Positions 28,611 to 38,126 of a stretch of DNA of 64,000 nt are shown one piece after another. This stretch comes from Mesorhizobium sp. Its GTDB lineage: Bacteria; Pseudomonadota; Alphaproteobacteria; Rhizobiales; Rhizobiaceae. The translations under genes were made by a program, and so were the position numbers. The DNA is taken from NCBI GenBank assembly GCA_004017535.1, contig SAJS01000002.1, positions 310,001-374,000 of the forward strand, written 5' to 3'. Under the pieces are notes generated by a model, which saw only the letters and a program-made list of their open reading frames with translations, was not told the DNA's origin and did not search any database. The stretch's first letter is position 1. Each line of letters starts with the position of its first letter.

Positions 28611-29852
28611 ATGCCTGCTAAGGGTCCGCGCGCCGCCAAGCCAGCCTCAAAATGGCTCACCATCGTTGGCATCGGCGAGGACGGTGTAGCGGGTCTCGGC
28701 GACGAGGCCAAGCAGCGCATCGCGCAGGCGGAATTCGTCTTCGGCGGCAAGCGGCATCTCAGTCTTGTCGCGTCGCTGGCCAAGGGCCAAACCCGCCCAT
28801 GGCCGATGCCCTTCGATGCCGAGATGCACGACGTGCTGGCGCTCGCGGGCAAGGATGTCTGCGTGCTCGCGTCCGGCGACCCATTCTTTCACGGCGTCGG
28901 CGTCACGCTGGCGCGCAAGGTGAAGCCGGATGAGATGCTCGTTCTCCCGGCGCCGTCGTCTCTATCGCTGGCCGCCTCCCGTCTCGGCTGGGCCTTGCAG
29001 GACATCGAGACCATCTCGCTGCACGGCCATTCGATCGACCTGATCCGGCGCCTGCTTCACCCGAGCGCGCGCATCCTCGCGCTGACCTCCGATGGCGATG
29101 CCCCGGCGGCCATTGCCGGACTGCTCGACGAACTTGGCTTCGGCCCGTCGCGGCTGACGGTGCTCGAAGCGCTCGGCGGTGCCGATGAAGCGCGCCGCAC
29201 CGCCCGCGCCGACGCCTTCGACCTCAAAAACATCAACCCGCTCAACGTGCTGGCGCTTGAAATTGAATCGACGCCGGATGCGCGCACCCTGCCCTTGACC
29301 GTCGGCCTCGCCGACCATCTGTTCGAGCATGACGGCCAGATCACCAAGCGCGAGGTCCGCGCCATCACGCTATCGGCGCTGGCGCCGCGGCGCGGCGAGC
29401 TGCTGTGGGACATCGGCGCCGGCTCCGGCTCGATTGGCATCGAATGGATGATGGCGCATCCTTCGCTGCGCGCAATCGCTATCGAGGCCGACGGCGAACG
29501 CGCCGCGCGCATCCATCGCAACGCCTCGCATTGCGGCGTGCCCGGCCTCGTTGTGGTCGAAGGCTCGGCGCCCAAGGCGCTCGCCAAGCTCGAGACGCCG
29601 GATGCCATCTTCATCGGCGGCGGCGGCAGCGATGTCGGCGTGATCGAGAAAGCGATCAAGGCGCTGCGTTCCGGCGGCCGGCTGGTCGCCAATGCGGTGA
29701 CGCTGGAGATGGAGGCGCTGCTGCTCGACCAGCACAACAGGCGCGGCGGCGACCTCACCCGGATCACGCTTTCCCGCGCGGCGCCGGTCGGCTCGATGCA
29801 GGCCTGGCGTCCGGCCATGCCGGTCACGCAGTGGAGCTGGATAAAACCATGA
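28611..29852 (+). CDS. cobL: Precorrin-6Y C5,15-methyltransferase (decarboxylating) CobL
   Basis: A 413-residue two-domain enzyme. The N-terminal half is a CbiE-like tetrapyrrole methylase (TIVGIGEDGVAGLGDEA; VLASGDPFFHGVGVTLAR). The C-terminal half is a CbiT-like class I methyltransferase (GELLWDIGAGSGSIGIEWMM). Together they methylate C-5 and C-15 and decarboxylate the C-12 acetate. The start is the ATG at 28611, one base beyond the cobK start on the other strand; longer readings would run antisense through cobK. The stop overlaps the cobE start as ATGA. Confidence 0.95.
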   Translation: MPAKGPRAAKPASKWLTIVGIGEDGVAGLGDEAKQRIAQAEFVFGGKRHLSLVASLAKGQTRPWPMPFDAEMHDVLALAGKDVCVLASGDPFFHGVGVTLARKVKPDEMLVLPAPSSLSLAASRLGWALQDIETISLHGHSIDLIRRLLHPSARILALTSDGDAPAAIAGLLDELGFGPSRLTVLEALGGADEARRTARADAFDLKNINPLNVLALEIESTPDARTLPLTVGLADHLFEHDGQITKREVRAITLSALAPRRGELLWDIGAGSGSIGIEWMMAHPSLRAIAIEADGERAARIHRNASHCGVPGLVVVEGSAPKALAKLETPDAIFIGGGGSDVGVIEKAIKALRSGGRLVANAVTLEMEALLLDQHNRRGGDLTRITLSRAAPVGSMQAWRPAMPVTQWSWIKP

Positions 29853-30235
29853 TGGTCGCGGGCATAGGCAGCCGCAAAGGCGTGAGCGTCGAAGACGTGC
29901 TGGCGGCGATCGAGACCGCGCTTGAAGCGCACGGCCTCGCGATGACGGCGCTCTCGGCGCTGGCGACCGCCCCGCTCAAGAAGGATGAGGCGGCGATTTC
30001 CGCCGCCGGGCGCGCGCTCAACCTGCCGGTGGTCATTGCCGATGAGCAGGTCCTGCAACTGGCCTCGCCCGGCGCCCGCAGCCGTTGCGATCTCTCGCAG
30101 AGCCGCGCCGGCACGCCGTCTGTTTCGGAGGCGTCCGCTCTCGCCGTTGCCGGGGCCGGCGCAAGACTGCTCGGGCCTCGCACCGTTCTTGGCCCGGTCA
30201 CCTGCGCCATCGCCATCAGCGGAGACTCGCCATGA
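29849..30235 (+). CDS. cobE: Cobalamin biosynthesis protein CobE (CbiG C-terminal-like)
   Basis: A 128-residue protein of the CobE/GbiG_C family. It has the [18 protein letters not shown] start and the GPVTCAIA ending seen in that family. Its precise role is not settled; it may help bind or channel late pathway intermediates. It begins with ATG-ATG overlapping the cobL stop and its stop overlaps the cobM start (ATGA), so it is translated as part of the chain. Confidence 0.9.
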   Translation: MMVAGIGSRKGVSVEDVLAAIETALEAHGLAMTALSALATAPLKKDEAAISAAGRALNLPVVIADEQVLQLASPGARSRCDLSQSRAGTPSVSEASALAVAGAGARLLGPRTVLGPVTCAIAISGDSP

Positions 30236-30996
30236 CCGTCCATTTCATCGGCGCCGGTCCCGGTGCGGCCGACCTCATCACGCTGCGCGGCGCGCGGCTG
30301 CTGGCCAGCTGCCCGGTCTGCCTCCATGCCGGCTCGATCGTCGCGCCGGAACTGCTCGCGCATTGCGCGCCCGGCACCAAGCTGATCGACACCGCGCCGA
30401 TGTCGCTCGACGAGATCGAGGCCGAATATGTCGCCGCGCACAAGGCCGGCCAGGATGTCGCCCGCCTGCATTCCGGCGACCTCTCGGTGTGGAGCGCGGT
30501 GGCCGAACAGATCAGGCGGCTGGAAAAGCACGGCATCCCCTACACGCTGACCCCAGGCGTGCCTTCCTTCGCGGCAGCAGCGGCAGCACTTCGCCGCGAG
30601 TTGACGATTCCCGAGCTCGCGCAAAGCCTGGTGCTGACGCGCGTTTCCGGCCGCGCCTCGAAGATGCCGCCGGGCGAGACGCTGGCGGGCTTCGGCCGCA
30701 CCGGCGCCACGCTTGCCATCCACCTTGCCATTCATGCCATCGACCGCATCGTCGCCGATTTGACGCCGCTCTACGGCGCCGAATGCCCGGTCGCGGTCGT
30801 CTTCCGCGCCTCCTGGCCGGACGAACGCATCCTGACCGGCACGCTCGGCACCATCGGAGCGCAACTGGCGGAAAACCCGATGGAGCGCACGGCGATCATC
30901 TTCGTCGGCAGCGCGCTTGCCGCGCAGGATTTCGGCGAAAGCTCACTCTACGACGCCCATTATCAGCGGCGTTTTCGCGGACGGGATGGATTGTGA
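30232..30996 (+). CDS. cobM: Precorrin-4 C11-methyltransferase CobM
   Basis: A 254-residue tetrapyrrole methylase that methylates precorrin-4 at C-11. [20 protein letters not shown] and [16 protein letters not shown] are the family glycine and SAM-loop motifs, followed by [17 protein letters not shown] and [15 protein letters not shown], which are typical of CobM/CbiF. ATG overlaps the cobE stop. The stop overlaps a GTG that probably starts cobA. Confidence 0.95.
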   Translation: MTVHFIGAGPGAADLITLRGARLLASCPVCLHAGSIVAPELLAHCAPGTKLIDTAPMSLDEIEAEYVAAHKAGQDVARLHSGDLSVWSAVAEQIRRLEKHGIPYTLTPGVPSFAAAAAALRRELTIPELAQSLVLTRVSGRASKMPPGETLAGFGRTGATLAIHLAIHAIDRIVADLTPLYGAECPVAVVFRASWPDERILTGTLGTIGAQLAENPMERTAIIFVGSALAAQDFGESSLYDAHYQRRFRGRDGL

Positions 30997-31808
30997 ACGG
31001 CAGCGCCAACATGAACGGACGGGCAAATGTGGAGCAGGCGCTGGCGCGGCTGAACTTCAAGCCGCGCGACCTTGAGCCCGGCCATGTCTGGCTGGCCGGC
31101 GCCGGCCCCGGCGATCCCGGCTGCCTGACGCTGGAGGTGCTGGCCGCGCTCGGACAATGTGATGCGCTGGTCTATGACGCGCTGGTCTCGCCGGATGTCG
31201 TGGCGGTCGCCCAGGGCGCCGAGCTCTTCTACGCTGGAAAACGCGGCGGCCAACCTTCGATGAAGCAGGACGATATCAACGCCCTGCTGGTGCGGCTGGC
31301 GCGCGCAGGCCGCCGTGTCGTGCGTTTGAAGGGCGGCGACCCCTATATTTTCGGCCGGGGCGGCGAAGAAGCTCTGGCGCTCGCCGGCGAGAAAATTCCG
31401 TTTCGGGTGCTCTCCGGCCTGACCTCGGGCCTCAGCGCGCTGGCCGCCACCGGCATTCCCGCCACCATGCGCGGCATCAACAAGGCCGTCATCCTGGCGA
31501 CCGGCCACGCCGCCGGCACTGACGACGATATTGACTGGGCAGCGGTCGCCCGCACCGGACAGCCGGTCGTCGTCTATATGGGCATGGCCAATTTGCCGGT
31601 GATCGCGGCAAAGCTGCTCGAGGGAGGCCTCGCGCCGACGACCCCCGCCGCGGTGATCGTCGCAGCAACCACGCCGCAGGAACGCATCGTCGTCGCCACG
31701 CTCGCAACCATTGCGGACGAAGCCACGGCTGCCGGACTCGCCTCCCCCGCGCTGATCGTCGTCGGCGGCATCGTCGCCATGCGGTCGGCACTGGCGGGCG
31801 GCATATGA
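30993..31808 (+). CDS. cobA: Uroporphyrinogen-III C-methyltransferase CobA
   Basis: This SUMT enzyme makes precorrin-2, the first committed step toward B12 (and sirohaem). [36 protein letters not shown] and [18 protein letters not shown] are textbook SUMT motifs. Two starts are possible: GTG at 30993, which overlaps the cobM stop as GTGA like its neighbours (271 residues), or ATG at 31011 (265 residues). I prefer the first because of the operon pattern. There is no CysG fusion. The stop overlaps the cobB start. Confidence 0.95.
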   Translation: MNGSANMNGRANVEQALARLNFKPRDLEPGHVWLAGAGPGDPGCLTLEVLAALGQCDALVYDALVSPDVVAVAQGAELFYAGKRGGQPSMKQDDINALLVRLARAGRRVVRLKGGDPYIFGRGGEEALALAGEKIPFRVLSGLTSGLSALAATGIPATMRGINKAVILATGHAAGTDDDIDWAAVARTGQPVVVYMGMANLPVIAAKLLEGGLAPTTPAAVIVAATTPQERIVVATLATIADEATAAGLASPALIVVGGIVAMRSALAGGI

Positions 31809-33121
31809 CGGCGCGCGCGATCATCATTGGCGCGCCGCGCTCCGGCTCGGGTAAGACCAGCGTCACCATCGGCCTGTTGCGCGCGCTGGCCCGGCGCGGC
31901 CTGAAAGTGCGCGGCGCGAAGTCCGGACCGGACTATATCGACCCGGGCTTCCACACCGCCGCCACCGGCCTTTCCGGCGTCAATCTTGACAGCTGGGCGA
32001 TGTCGCCTTCCCTGCTCAACGCGCTGGCGGCCCAGGCCGCGGACGACGCCGAATATGTCATCCTCGAAAGCGCCATGGGCCTGTTCGACGGCATTCCGGC
32101 GCCGCAGGGCCGCTCCGGCTCGGCCGCCGATCTCGCCAGGCTCTACGGCTTGCCGGTGCTTCTGGTGCTCGACGTCTCCGGCCAGTCCACCACGGCCGCG
32201 GCCGTGGCCAAAGGCTTTGCCACCTACGATTCGGATGTTCGAATGGCCGGCGTCGTGCTCAACCGCCTCGGCAGCGAACGCCACCGGCGGCTGTCGGGCG
32301 ACGCCATCGAGGCGATCGGCCTGCCCGTGGTCGGCGCCATCCTGCGCGATCCGACGCTGAACCTGCCGGAGCGGCATCTCGGCCTCGTCCAGGCCGGCGA
32401 ATACGAGAACTTGATTGCTCATCTCGACCGGCTGGCCGACATGGTCGAAAAGTCGCTCGACATCGATGCCATCCTGGCGTTGGCGAAACCGCTCGAACCA
32501 GCGGCCGGCGACTTCGGTGACGCGCTCCAACCGCCCGGGCAGCGCATCGCGCTGGCGGAGGATGCCGCCTTCACCTTCCTCTATCCGCATGTCACTACGC
32601 ATTGGCGCAAGGCCGGCGCCGAGATTGTGCCCTTTTCGCCGCTTGCCGACGAAGCGCCTTCGCAAGGCTGCGACGTCTGCTGGCTGCCCGGCGGCTATCC
32701 TGAGCTCCATGCCGGCAAGCTCGCGGCCGCGACGAACTTCCAGGCCGGAATGGCGCGCTTTGCGGCGGCGAAGCCGGTTCATGGCGAGTGCGGCGGCTTC
32801 ATGGTGCTGGGCGAAAGGCTGGAAGACGCGGAGGGGACAAGCCACAGGATGCTCGGCTTGCTTGGCCATTCGACCAGCTTCGCCAGGCGCAAGATGAATC
32901 TCGGCTACCGCGAGGCGAGGCTGCGCGCCGCCTGCCCGTTAGGACCGGAAGGCACGCTGATCCGCGGCCACGAATTCCACTATGCGCAGATGACGGCCAC
33001 CGGCTATGACGAGCCCTTGGCCGACCTTGCCGATGGCCAGGGCAACCCGCTCGGCGCTTCCGGCTACCGGCGCGGCCATGTCAGCGGCACGTTCTTCCAT
33101 GCCATTGCGAGGAGCCCATGA
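31805..33121 (+). CDS. cobB: Cobyrinate/hydrogenobyrinate a,c-diamide synthase CobB
   Basis: A 438-residue ATP- and glutamine-dependent amidase acting on the a and c side chains. IIIGAPRSGSGKTSVTIGLL is the P-loop of the N-terminal ATPase-like domain, and KSGPDYIDPGFH is the signature that follows. The C-terminal class I glutaminase-like domain has its cysteine in HGECGGFMVLGE and a late histidine in GHVSGTFFHAI. It overlaps cobA and cobS by 4 bases each. Confidence 0.95.
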   Translation: MTARAIIIGAPRSGSGKTSVTIGLLRALARRGLKVRGAKSGPDYIDPGFHTAATGLSGVNLDSWAMSPSLLNALAAQAADDAEYVILESAMGLFDGIPAPQGRSGSAADLARLYGLPVLLVLDVSGQSTTAAAVAKGFATYDSDVRMAGVVLNRLGSERHRRLSGDAIEAIGLPVVGAILRDPTLNLPERHLGLVQAGEYENLIAHLDRLADMVEKSLDIDAILALAKPLEPAAGDFGDALQPPGQRIALAEDAAFTFLYPHVTTHWRKAGAEIVPFSPLADEAPSQGCDVCWLPGGYPELHAGKLAAATNFQAGMARFAAAKPVHGECGGFMVLGERLEDAEGTSHRMLGLLGHSTSFARRKMNLGYREARLRAACPLGPEGTLIRGHEFHYAQMTATGYDEPLADLADGQGNPLGASGYRRGHVSGTFFHAIARSP

Positions 33122-33885
33122 GCGGTCCCTCAGCGCCCCGGCAAGTGCTTGACGATATCGGCCTCAGTCTCGTCTTCTTCACCAGGCTGAGATTGCCATC
33201 GAGCGATTTCGGCGGCCGCAGCCTGGCGGATGCGATCTGGGCGGCGCCCTTTGCCGGTCTCGCGGTGGCGATCATTGGCGCGCTTGTCTACGCCATCGCC
33301 TACAGCTTGGCTCTTGCCACCGGCCCTGCTTCGGCGCTCACGCTCGCCGCGACCATGCTCGCCACCGGCTGCCTGCACGAAGACGGGCTTTCCGACACCG
33401 CCGATGGCTTTTGGGGCGGCAGGACGCGCGACAGGAAGCTGGAGATCATGCGCGACAGCCGCATCGGCGCCTATGGCGCCGCCGCGCTTGGGTTGTCGCT
33501 GCTCATCCGCTGGAGCGTGCTGTCCGAGCTCGCCGGTCCCGGCCACATCTTCCTGGCGCTGCTTGCCGCGCATGCCGCCTCCCGCGGCCTGTTCGGCGCC
33601 TTCATGCATCTTCTGCCGCCGGCCCGCAGCGACGGCCTGTCGGCGAATGCAGGCACCGTCACCACCGAGACCGCCATCATCGGCGCCGCCCTCGGCGCGG
33701 TGGCGCTGCTAGCGCTCGGTCTTGGCGGCGCGATCGCCGCGCTGATCCTGCTCGGCCTGGTCTTCGCGGGCTTCGGCGCGCTTTGCCTCAGCCAGATCGG
33801 CGGCCAGACCGGCGACACGATCGGCGCGCTACAGCAGCTCGGCGAGATCGCCGTTCTTCTCGTCGCTTCCGTTTGCCTTTCCTGA
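33118..33885 (+). CDS. cobS: Adenosylcobinamide-GDP ribazoletransferase (cobalamin synthase; CobS, also called CobV)
   Basis: A 255-residue integral membrane enzyme that joins adenosylcobinamide-GDP to alpha-ribazole or its phosphate. TGCLHEDGLSDTADGFWGG carries the conserved acidic motif, followed by RDRKLEIMRDSRIGAYGA. Several transmembrane helices follow. In Pseudomonas denitrificans naming this is CobV, and it should not be confused with the chelatase subunit CobS. It overlaps the cobB stop. Confidence 0.95.
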   Translation: MSGPSAPRQVLDDIGLSLVFFTRLRLPSSDFGGRSLADAIWAAPFAGLAVAIIGALVYAIAYSLALATGPASALTLAATMLATGCLHEDGLSDTADGFWGGRTRDRKLEIMRDSRIGAYGAAALGLSLLIRWSVLSELAGPGHIFLALLAAHAASRGLFGAFMHLLPPARSDGLSANAGTVTTETAIIGAALGAVALLALGLGGAIAALILLGLVFAGFGALCLSQIGGQTGDTIGALQQLGEIAVLLVASVCLS

Positions 33886-33909
33886 TTCTTTTTCGGAGAC
33901 CTTGCCCCC

Positions 33910-34935
33910 ATGTCCCCCCAACCAGCCTCGTTCAAATCGCTCGAAAACCTGCGCGCCGCCTGCCTCGATCTTCCGGCCGGCAGCGACACCGCCGCCGGAG
34001 CCGTCGCCCGCCGCCAGGACACGCTGACCAAGCCGCCAGGCAGCCTTGGCAGGCTGGAAACGATCGCCGCCTGGCTCGGCCGCTGGCAGGGCCGCGACAT
34101 GCCCAAGCTCGATCATGTGAAGGTCTTCGTCTTTGCCGGCAATCACGGCGTCACCGCGCAAGGCGTCTCGGCCTATCCGTCGGAAGTGACAGTACAGATG
34201 GTGGCGAACTTCGCCGGCGGCGGTGCTGCCATCAATCAGCTGGCCCGCATCGCCGGCGCCAAGCTGGATGTCATCCCGCTCGATCTCGACCATCCCACCG
34301 GCGATTTCACGATAGTGCCGGCGATGGACGAGCAGGCCTTCCTCGCCGCCGTCTCCGCCGGCTACGACGCAGTAACGAGTGATCTCGATCTCGTCTGCTT
34401 CGGCGAGATGGGCATCGGCAACACCACCCCGGCGGCCGCGATCTCCACCGCCCTCTTTGGCGGCAGCGCGGAGAAATGGACCGGACGCGGCACCGGCGTC
34501 GACGATGCTGGCCTCAAGCGCAAGGTGGTGGCCATCGAGGCCGGCCTGAAGCGCCACGCCGATTCGCTATCCGACCCGTTGAAGATCGCCGCCGCCCTTG
34601 GCGGGCGCGAGCTGGCGGCCATCTTCGGCGCCACGCTTGCCGCGCGCAAGAACAATGTGCCGGTGCTGCTCGATGGCTTCGTCTGCACCGCTGCCGCGGC
34701 ACCCCTGGCCCGGCTGCATCCGACCGGGCTGGCCCACACCGTCGCCGCCCATGTTTCGGCGGAAGCCGGGCACCGCCGTCTGCTCGAAGCGCTCGGCCTG
34801 CCGCCCCTGCTCGACCTCGGCATGCGGCTCGGCGAAGGCTCCGGCGCCTGCCTCGCCGTGAACATCGTCCGTTCGGCGCTGGAGTGTCATGCGAAGATGG
34901 CGAGTTTCGCCGAGGCTGGCGTGTCAGAAAAGTAA
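33910..34935 (+). CDS. cobT: Nicotinate-nucleotide--dimethylbenzimidazole phosphoribosyltransferase (CobT, also called CobU)
   Basis: A 341-residue enzyme that makes alpha-ribazole phosphate, the lower ligand precursor. KPPGSLGRLE, the NHGVTAQGVSAYPSEVT stretch and the GEMGIGNTTPAAA glycine loop are characteristic, as is MRLGEGSGA near the end with the catalytic glutamate. It lies 24 bases after cobS and is the last gene of the cluster. No clear T-tailed terminator follows it. Confidence 0.96.
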   Translation: MSPQPASFKSLENLRAACLDLPAGSDTAAGAVARRQDTLTKPPGSLGRLETIAAWLGRWQGRDMPKLDHVKVFVFAGNHGVTAQGVSAYPSEVTVQMVANFAGGGAAINQLARIAGAKLDVIPLDLDHPTGDFTIVPAMDEQAFLAAVSAGYDAVTSDLDLVCFGEMGIGNTTPAAAISTALFGGSAEKWTGRGTGVDDAGLKRKVVAIEAGLKRHADSLSDPLKIAAALGGRELAAIFGATLAARKNNVPVLLDGFVCTAAAAPLARLHPTGLAHTVAAHVSAEAGHRRLLEALGLPPLLDLGMRLGEGSGACLAVNIVRSALECHAKMASFAEAGVSEK

Positions 34936-35067
34936 ATTCCGTTGCCGCGGCAGAGGTCGCGCTTCGCTCCTTTTTGCAAAGTGGCGGCCGGCAGTTGCGC
35001 TATGGTGGTCGAAACTGCCGCCGACACGTGCGAGGTCGCCAGCATGACGACCAGCGTCAACGGTCGA
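34936..35067. other. Non-coding gap after the B12 operon
   Basis: No credible gene. An imperfect inverted repeat CGGCAGTT...AACTGCCG at about 34990-35021 could form a stem-loop after cobT, but it has no T run. The sequence becomes AT-rich towards the 3' end of the neighbouring minus-strand gene. Confidence 0.4.
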
Positions 35068-35367
35068 TCAAAACGCCGGTGCTGGATCATCAGAAAACTT
35101 TTTGTTCGGATATAGCCGCTTCTTCTGCCATTTTAGGCCATAAAATAGTGTACCATGTATTCCATTAATCTCAGTTTTATTTTGCAAACCTCGATTTAAT
35201 CTCTCTTGAATTTTCTTAGCCGCTTTACTGCCAACTCGTTTAAAGAAATCTTCAGCGAACTCAATGTCTTGACCGTTTGGAAAAATAATTTCAAAATCAT
35301 CATCTGAAACTGCATAAATATTGTATGCAGCATTGATGGCGCCATCGATGATCTGGACATTTTTCAT
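35068..35367 (-). CDS. Small AT-rich conserved hypothetical protein next to tRNA-Lys
   Basis: A 99-residue protein starting MKNVQIIDGAINAAYNIYAV. It contains FEIIFPNGQDIEFAEDFF and IHGTLFYGLK. From memory this resembles a small family of conserved hypothetical proteins in rhizobia and other bacteria that begin MKNIQVIDGA and keep the GIHGxLFY motif; the function is unknown. Base composition is strikingly AT-rich compared with every neighbour, which suggests recent transfer. An in-frame extension upstream (to about 35610) has a different composition and no recognisable content, so I do not include it. Confidence 0.65.
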   Translation of the reverse strand: MKNVQIIDGAINAAYNIYAVSDDDFEIIFPNGQDIEFAEDFFKRVGSKAAKKIQERLNRGLQNKTEINGIHGTLFYGLKWQKKRLYPNKKFSDDPAPAF

Positions 35368-35619
35368 TGACGCACCGCTCTCCGCATATCTCCGCTCGCC
35401 CAGAACGATGCCTATCGTAATAAGGATCGGCAATACTTGCCAAGACTTCGGCGGTGGAACTCGCAAGTTGCCGGCCAGCGGAGAGACATCGGCATATCCT
35501 CCTTTTCTAAGCTGAAACATCCCAATGTGGACCGAGGCACGCTGGCGGCCCCTTTCGGTGGAGGCACAAAAAGCCGTCGCTTTGAGCAGCGAGACCATCC
35601 ATCTCATCAAAGGGAATTT

Positions 35620-35695
<76 letters not shown>

Positions 35696-35726
35696 ACACC
35701 GCCGGGAAAACCAGCGTCGGCGGCGC

Positions 35727-35755
35727 ATATAGCCGCCGCTTTCGGGGATGTCTAG
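35727..35755 (-). promoter_or_regulatory. Predicted promoter of tRNA-Lys
   Basis: On the minus strand CTAGAC (complement of 35750-35755) and CTATAT (complement of 35727-35732) are separated by 17 bases. This matches the alphaproteobacterial housekeeping consensus CTTGAC-N17-CTATAT with one mismatch. The expected start is about 25 bases before the tRNA 5' end. Confidence 0.7.
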
Positions 35756-35800
35756 CCCTGTCGGATCATTTCCCGACAAATCGCCGAATTGCCGCAGGCG

Positions 35801-36703
35801 TCAAACAAACAGCTTGCCTTCGGCGACCTTGATCGCATGGCCGCCGATGCGCGCGGAGGCCAGTTTTCCGCCATTGACATTGAGTTCCAGCCGGATGCGC
35901 GAGGGCCGGCCCATCTCCAGCCCCTGCTCGATCCAGAGCTGCGAGACGCCGTCGGTCGGGGTGTCGAAATGCATGATGGCGCCGGCAAAGGCCGCGGCAG
36001 CCGAACCGGTCGCGGGATCTTCGTAGGACGGCGTACCGGGCACGATCATGCGGACATGGAAAGCGCTGTCGTGACGCACCGTCTCTCGGCAATAGACATA
36101 CGGACTGGCGAAAGCCCATTCGCTCTTGCGGGGCGCCAATTCCGACCATGCCTGGTTGTCGAGCCTGATCTTGGCCGCCTCCTCCAATCCGGCAACGGGA
36201 ATGGTCACATAAGGCACGCCGGCCGACCAGAAGGCGACGCGGTGATTCTCGAAGCCGATCTCGTGCGGGCCAAGGCCGAGCGCGGCGCCGATCGCTTCCG
36301 GATCGGCGTTGAGCTCCAACGGTTCCGACAGTTTCGCCAGATCGAACTCGGCGAATGTCGAGCCGTCATGCTTGCTCACCGCGCAACGCACCGGCCCGAT
36401 ATTCTCCTCCAGCACGAAAATGCCGGCCTCCTCCTCGGCGAGTTCGGCCAGCGCGATCGCCGAGCCGACCGTCGGATGGCCCGCGAAGGGCATTTCATAG
36501 TCGGGCGTGAAGATGCGGACACGGTTGCGGTGCATCGGATTGTCCGGAGGCAGCACGAACACCGTCTCGGACAGATTGAATTCGCGCGCGATCGCCTGCA
36601 TGCCGGCAGTGTCGAGTCCGTCGCTGTCGAGCACCACCGCAAGCGGATTTCCGGCCAGCCTTTCGGTGGTAAACACATCGTAAAGCAAGTAATTGCGCGC
36701 CAT
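35801..36703 (-). CDS. PhzF family isomerase-like protein
   Basis: A 300-residue protein with the PhzF/DapF-like fold. The N-terminus YLLYDVFTTERLAGNPLAVV and the later RIFTPDYEMPFAGHPTVGSA are the family's hallmark blocks, and DPATGSAAAAFAG near the end completes the active site. The glutamate of the LSETVFVLPP segment is the likely catalytic acid/base. Substrate is unknown; most members are not phenazine enzymes. I start at MARNYLLYDVF, because the 16-residue leader upstream is not family-like. Divergent from the exporter genes to the right. Confidence 0.92.
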   Translation of the reverse strand: MARNYLLYDVFTTERLAGNPLAVVLDSDGLDTAGMQAIAREFNLSETVFVLPPDNPMHRNRVRIFTPDYEMPFAGHPTVGSAIALAELAEEEAGIFVLEENIGPVRCAVSKHDGSTFAEFDLAKLSEPLELNADPEAIGAALGLGPHEIGFENHRVAFWSAGVPYVTIPVAGLEEAAKIRLDNQAWSELAPRKSEWAFASPYVYCRETVRHDSAFHVRMIVPGTPSYEDPATGSAAAAFAGAIMHFDTPTDGVSQLWIEQGLEMGRPSRIRLELNVNGGKLASARIGGHAIKVAEGKLFV

Positions 36704-36835
36704 GGAGAAAACCTTTCGCCTCGCCCCGAATTTCTGCCCCAATCCCAACACGAGGGAAATTTAATTTGAAATTCGAACCTTAAAGCCTGATCTGTGCACG
36801 GATAGGGACATCGATTTCCAGCATAGGGGTCCGGG

Positions 36836-38122
36836 GTGGACCAGGTTGTCAATCCGCCAAAGGCGGAATCCGGTGCTTCCATAGAGGCCGCGCTCGGCCT
36901 CGACCGCAAGGGCGTAAGCCGCAAGCGTCGCCGCCTCTGGCTGTACGCCCTGCTGGCGATAGCGGTGGCGGCGGCCGGCATTGCCCTCTATCAATGGTAC
37001 GCCGCGGCGCCCCCCAGGATTGAATACACCACCGTGCCGGCGGCGACCGCGGACCTCACCGTCGAAGTATCCGCCACCGGCACGCTGCAGCCGCTGACCC
37101 AGGTCGACATCTCCAGCGAGCTTTCCGGCATCGTCCGCTCGGTCGCGGTCAATGAAAACCAGCAGGTCAAAAAGGGCGACGTGCTGGCGACGCTCGATAC
37201 CGCGAAGCTCGAGGTCCAGATCGAGCGAGCCACCGCCTCCGCCAAGGCGGCTGCAGCCGCCGTCGAGGACGCCAAGGTGACACTGCAGGAGAACGAGAAC
37301 GCGGTGGTGCGCGCCAGCGCGCTCACCAAGCGCGGCATGGCGACGGACCAGTCGCTCGAAGCGGCAACCGCGACGCGCGACCGCTCGAAGGCGGCGCTCG
37401 ACAGCGCCGAGGCCAATCTCGCCATCGCCCAGGCCGACCTCAAGGCGCAGCAGACAGACCTGGCCAAGAGCACCATCTATGCCCCCATCGACGGCATCGT
37501 GCTCACGCGCTCGGTCGATCCCGGCCAGACGGTCGCGTCCTCGCTGCAGGCGCCGGTGCTGTTCGTCATCGCCGCCGACCTGAGGAACATGGAATTGCGG
37601 GCGGCGGTCGACGAGGCCGATATCGGCCAGGTCAAACCCGGCCAGCACGCCCGCTTCACCGTCGATGCCTTCCCGGACCGCCCCTTCGACGCCGAGATCC
37701 GCGACATCTCCTACGCCTCGGTCACCACCGACGGCGTTGTCACCTACAATGCGCGCCTCGAGGTCGACAATGGCGAGCTTTTGCTCAGGCCCGGCATGAC
37801 GGCGACGGTCTCGGTCGTCACAAGGCAGGCCAAGGGCGTGCTTACCGTTCCCTCCACCGCCTTCCGCTATCGCCCGATGCAGCAGCAGGCGCGCGGCTGG
37901 AGCCTGAGCGATCTCTTCATCGGCCGCATGGGCCGCTCCAATCGGCAGCGCGAGCCGACCAAGGCGCCGACCGACGGCTCGCGCACGCTCTATGTGCTGG
38001 AGAACGGCCGGCCGCATCCGGTCAACGTCAGGATCGGCTCGACCGATGGCGAGCTGACCGAGGTCACCTCCGGCCTCGATGAGGGCGCGCAAGTCATCAC
38101 CGGCGCGCAGCAGCGGAGCTGA
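36836..38122 (+). CDS. MacA-like periplasmic adaptor of an ABC exporter
   Basis: A 428-residue membrane fusion protein. After a cytoplasmic tail of about 34 residues comes one transmembrane helix (LWLYALLAIAVAAAGIALY), then a lipoyl-like half (STELSGIVRSVAVNENQQV region), a long Ala-rich coiled coil at about residues 120-205, the second lipoyl half (STIYAPIDGIVLTR) and beta-barrel domains. It starts at GTG. It links the downstream ABC transporter to an outer-membrane channel, which is not encoded here. It forms an operon with the next two genes, 4 bases before the ATPase. Confidence 0.9.
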   Translation: MDQVVNPPKAESGASIEAALGLDRKGVSRKRRRLWLYALLAIAVAAAGIALYQWYAAAPPRIEYTTVPAATADLTVEVSATGTLQPLTQVDISSELSGIVRSVAVNENQQVKKGDVLATLDTAKLEVQIERATASAKAAAAAVEDAKVTLQENENAVVRASALTKRGMATDQSLEAATATRDRSKAALDSAEANLAIAQADLKAQQTDLAKSTIYAPIDGIVLTRSVDPGQTVASSLQAPVLFVIAADLRNMELRAAVDEADIGQVKPGQHARFTVDAFPDRPFDAEIRDISYASVTTDGVVTYNARLEVDNGELLLRPGMTATVSVVTRQAKGVLTVPSTAFRYRPMQQQARGWSLSDLFIGRMGRSNRQREPTKAPTDGSRTLYVLENGRPHPVNVRIGSTDGELTEVTSGLDEGAQVITGAQQRS

Positions 38123-38126
38123 CGAC

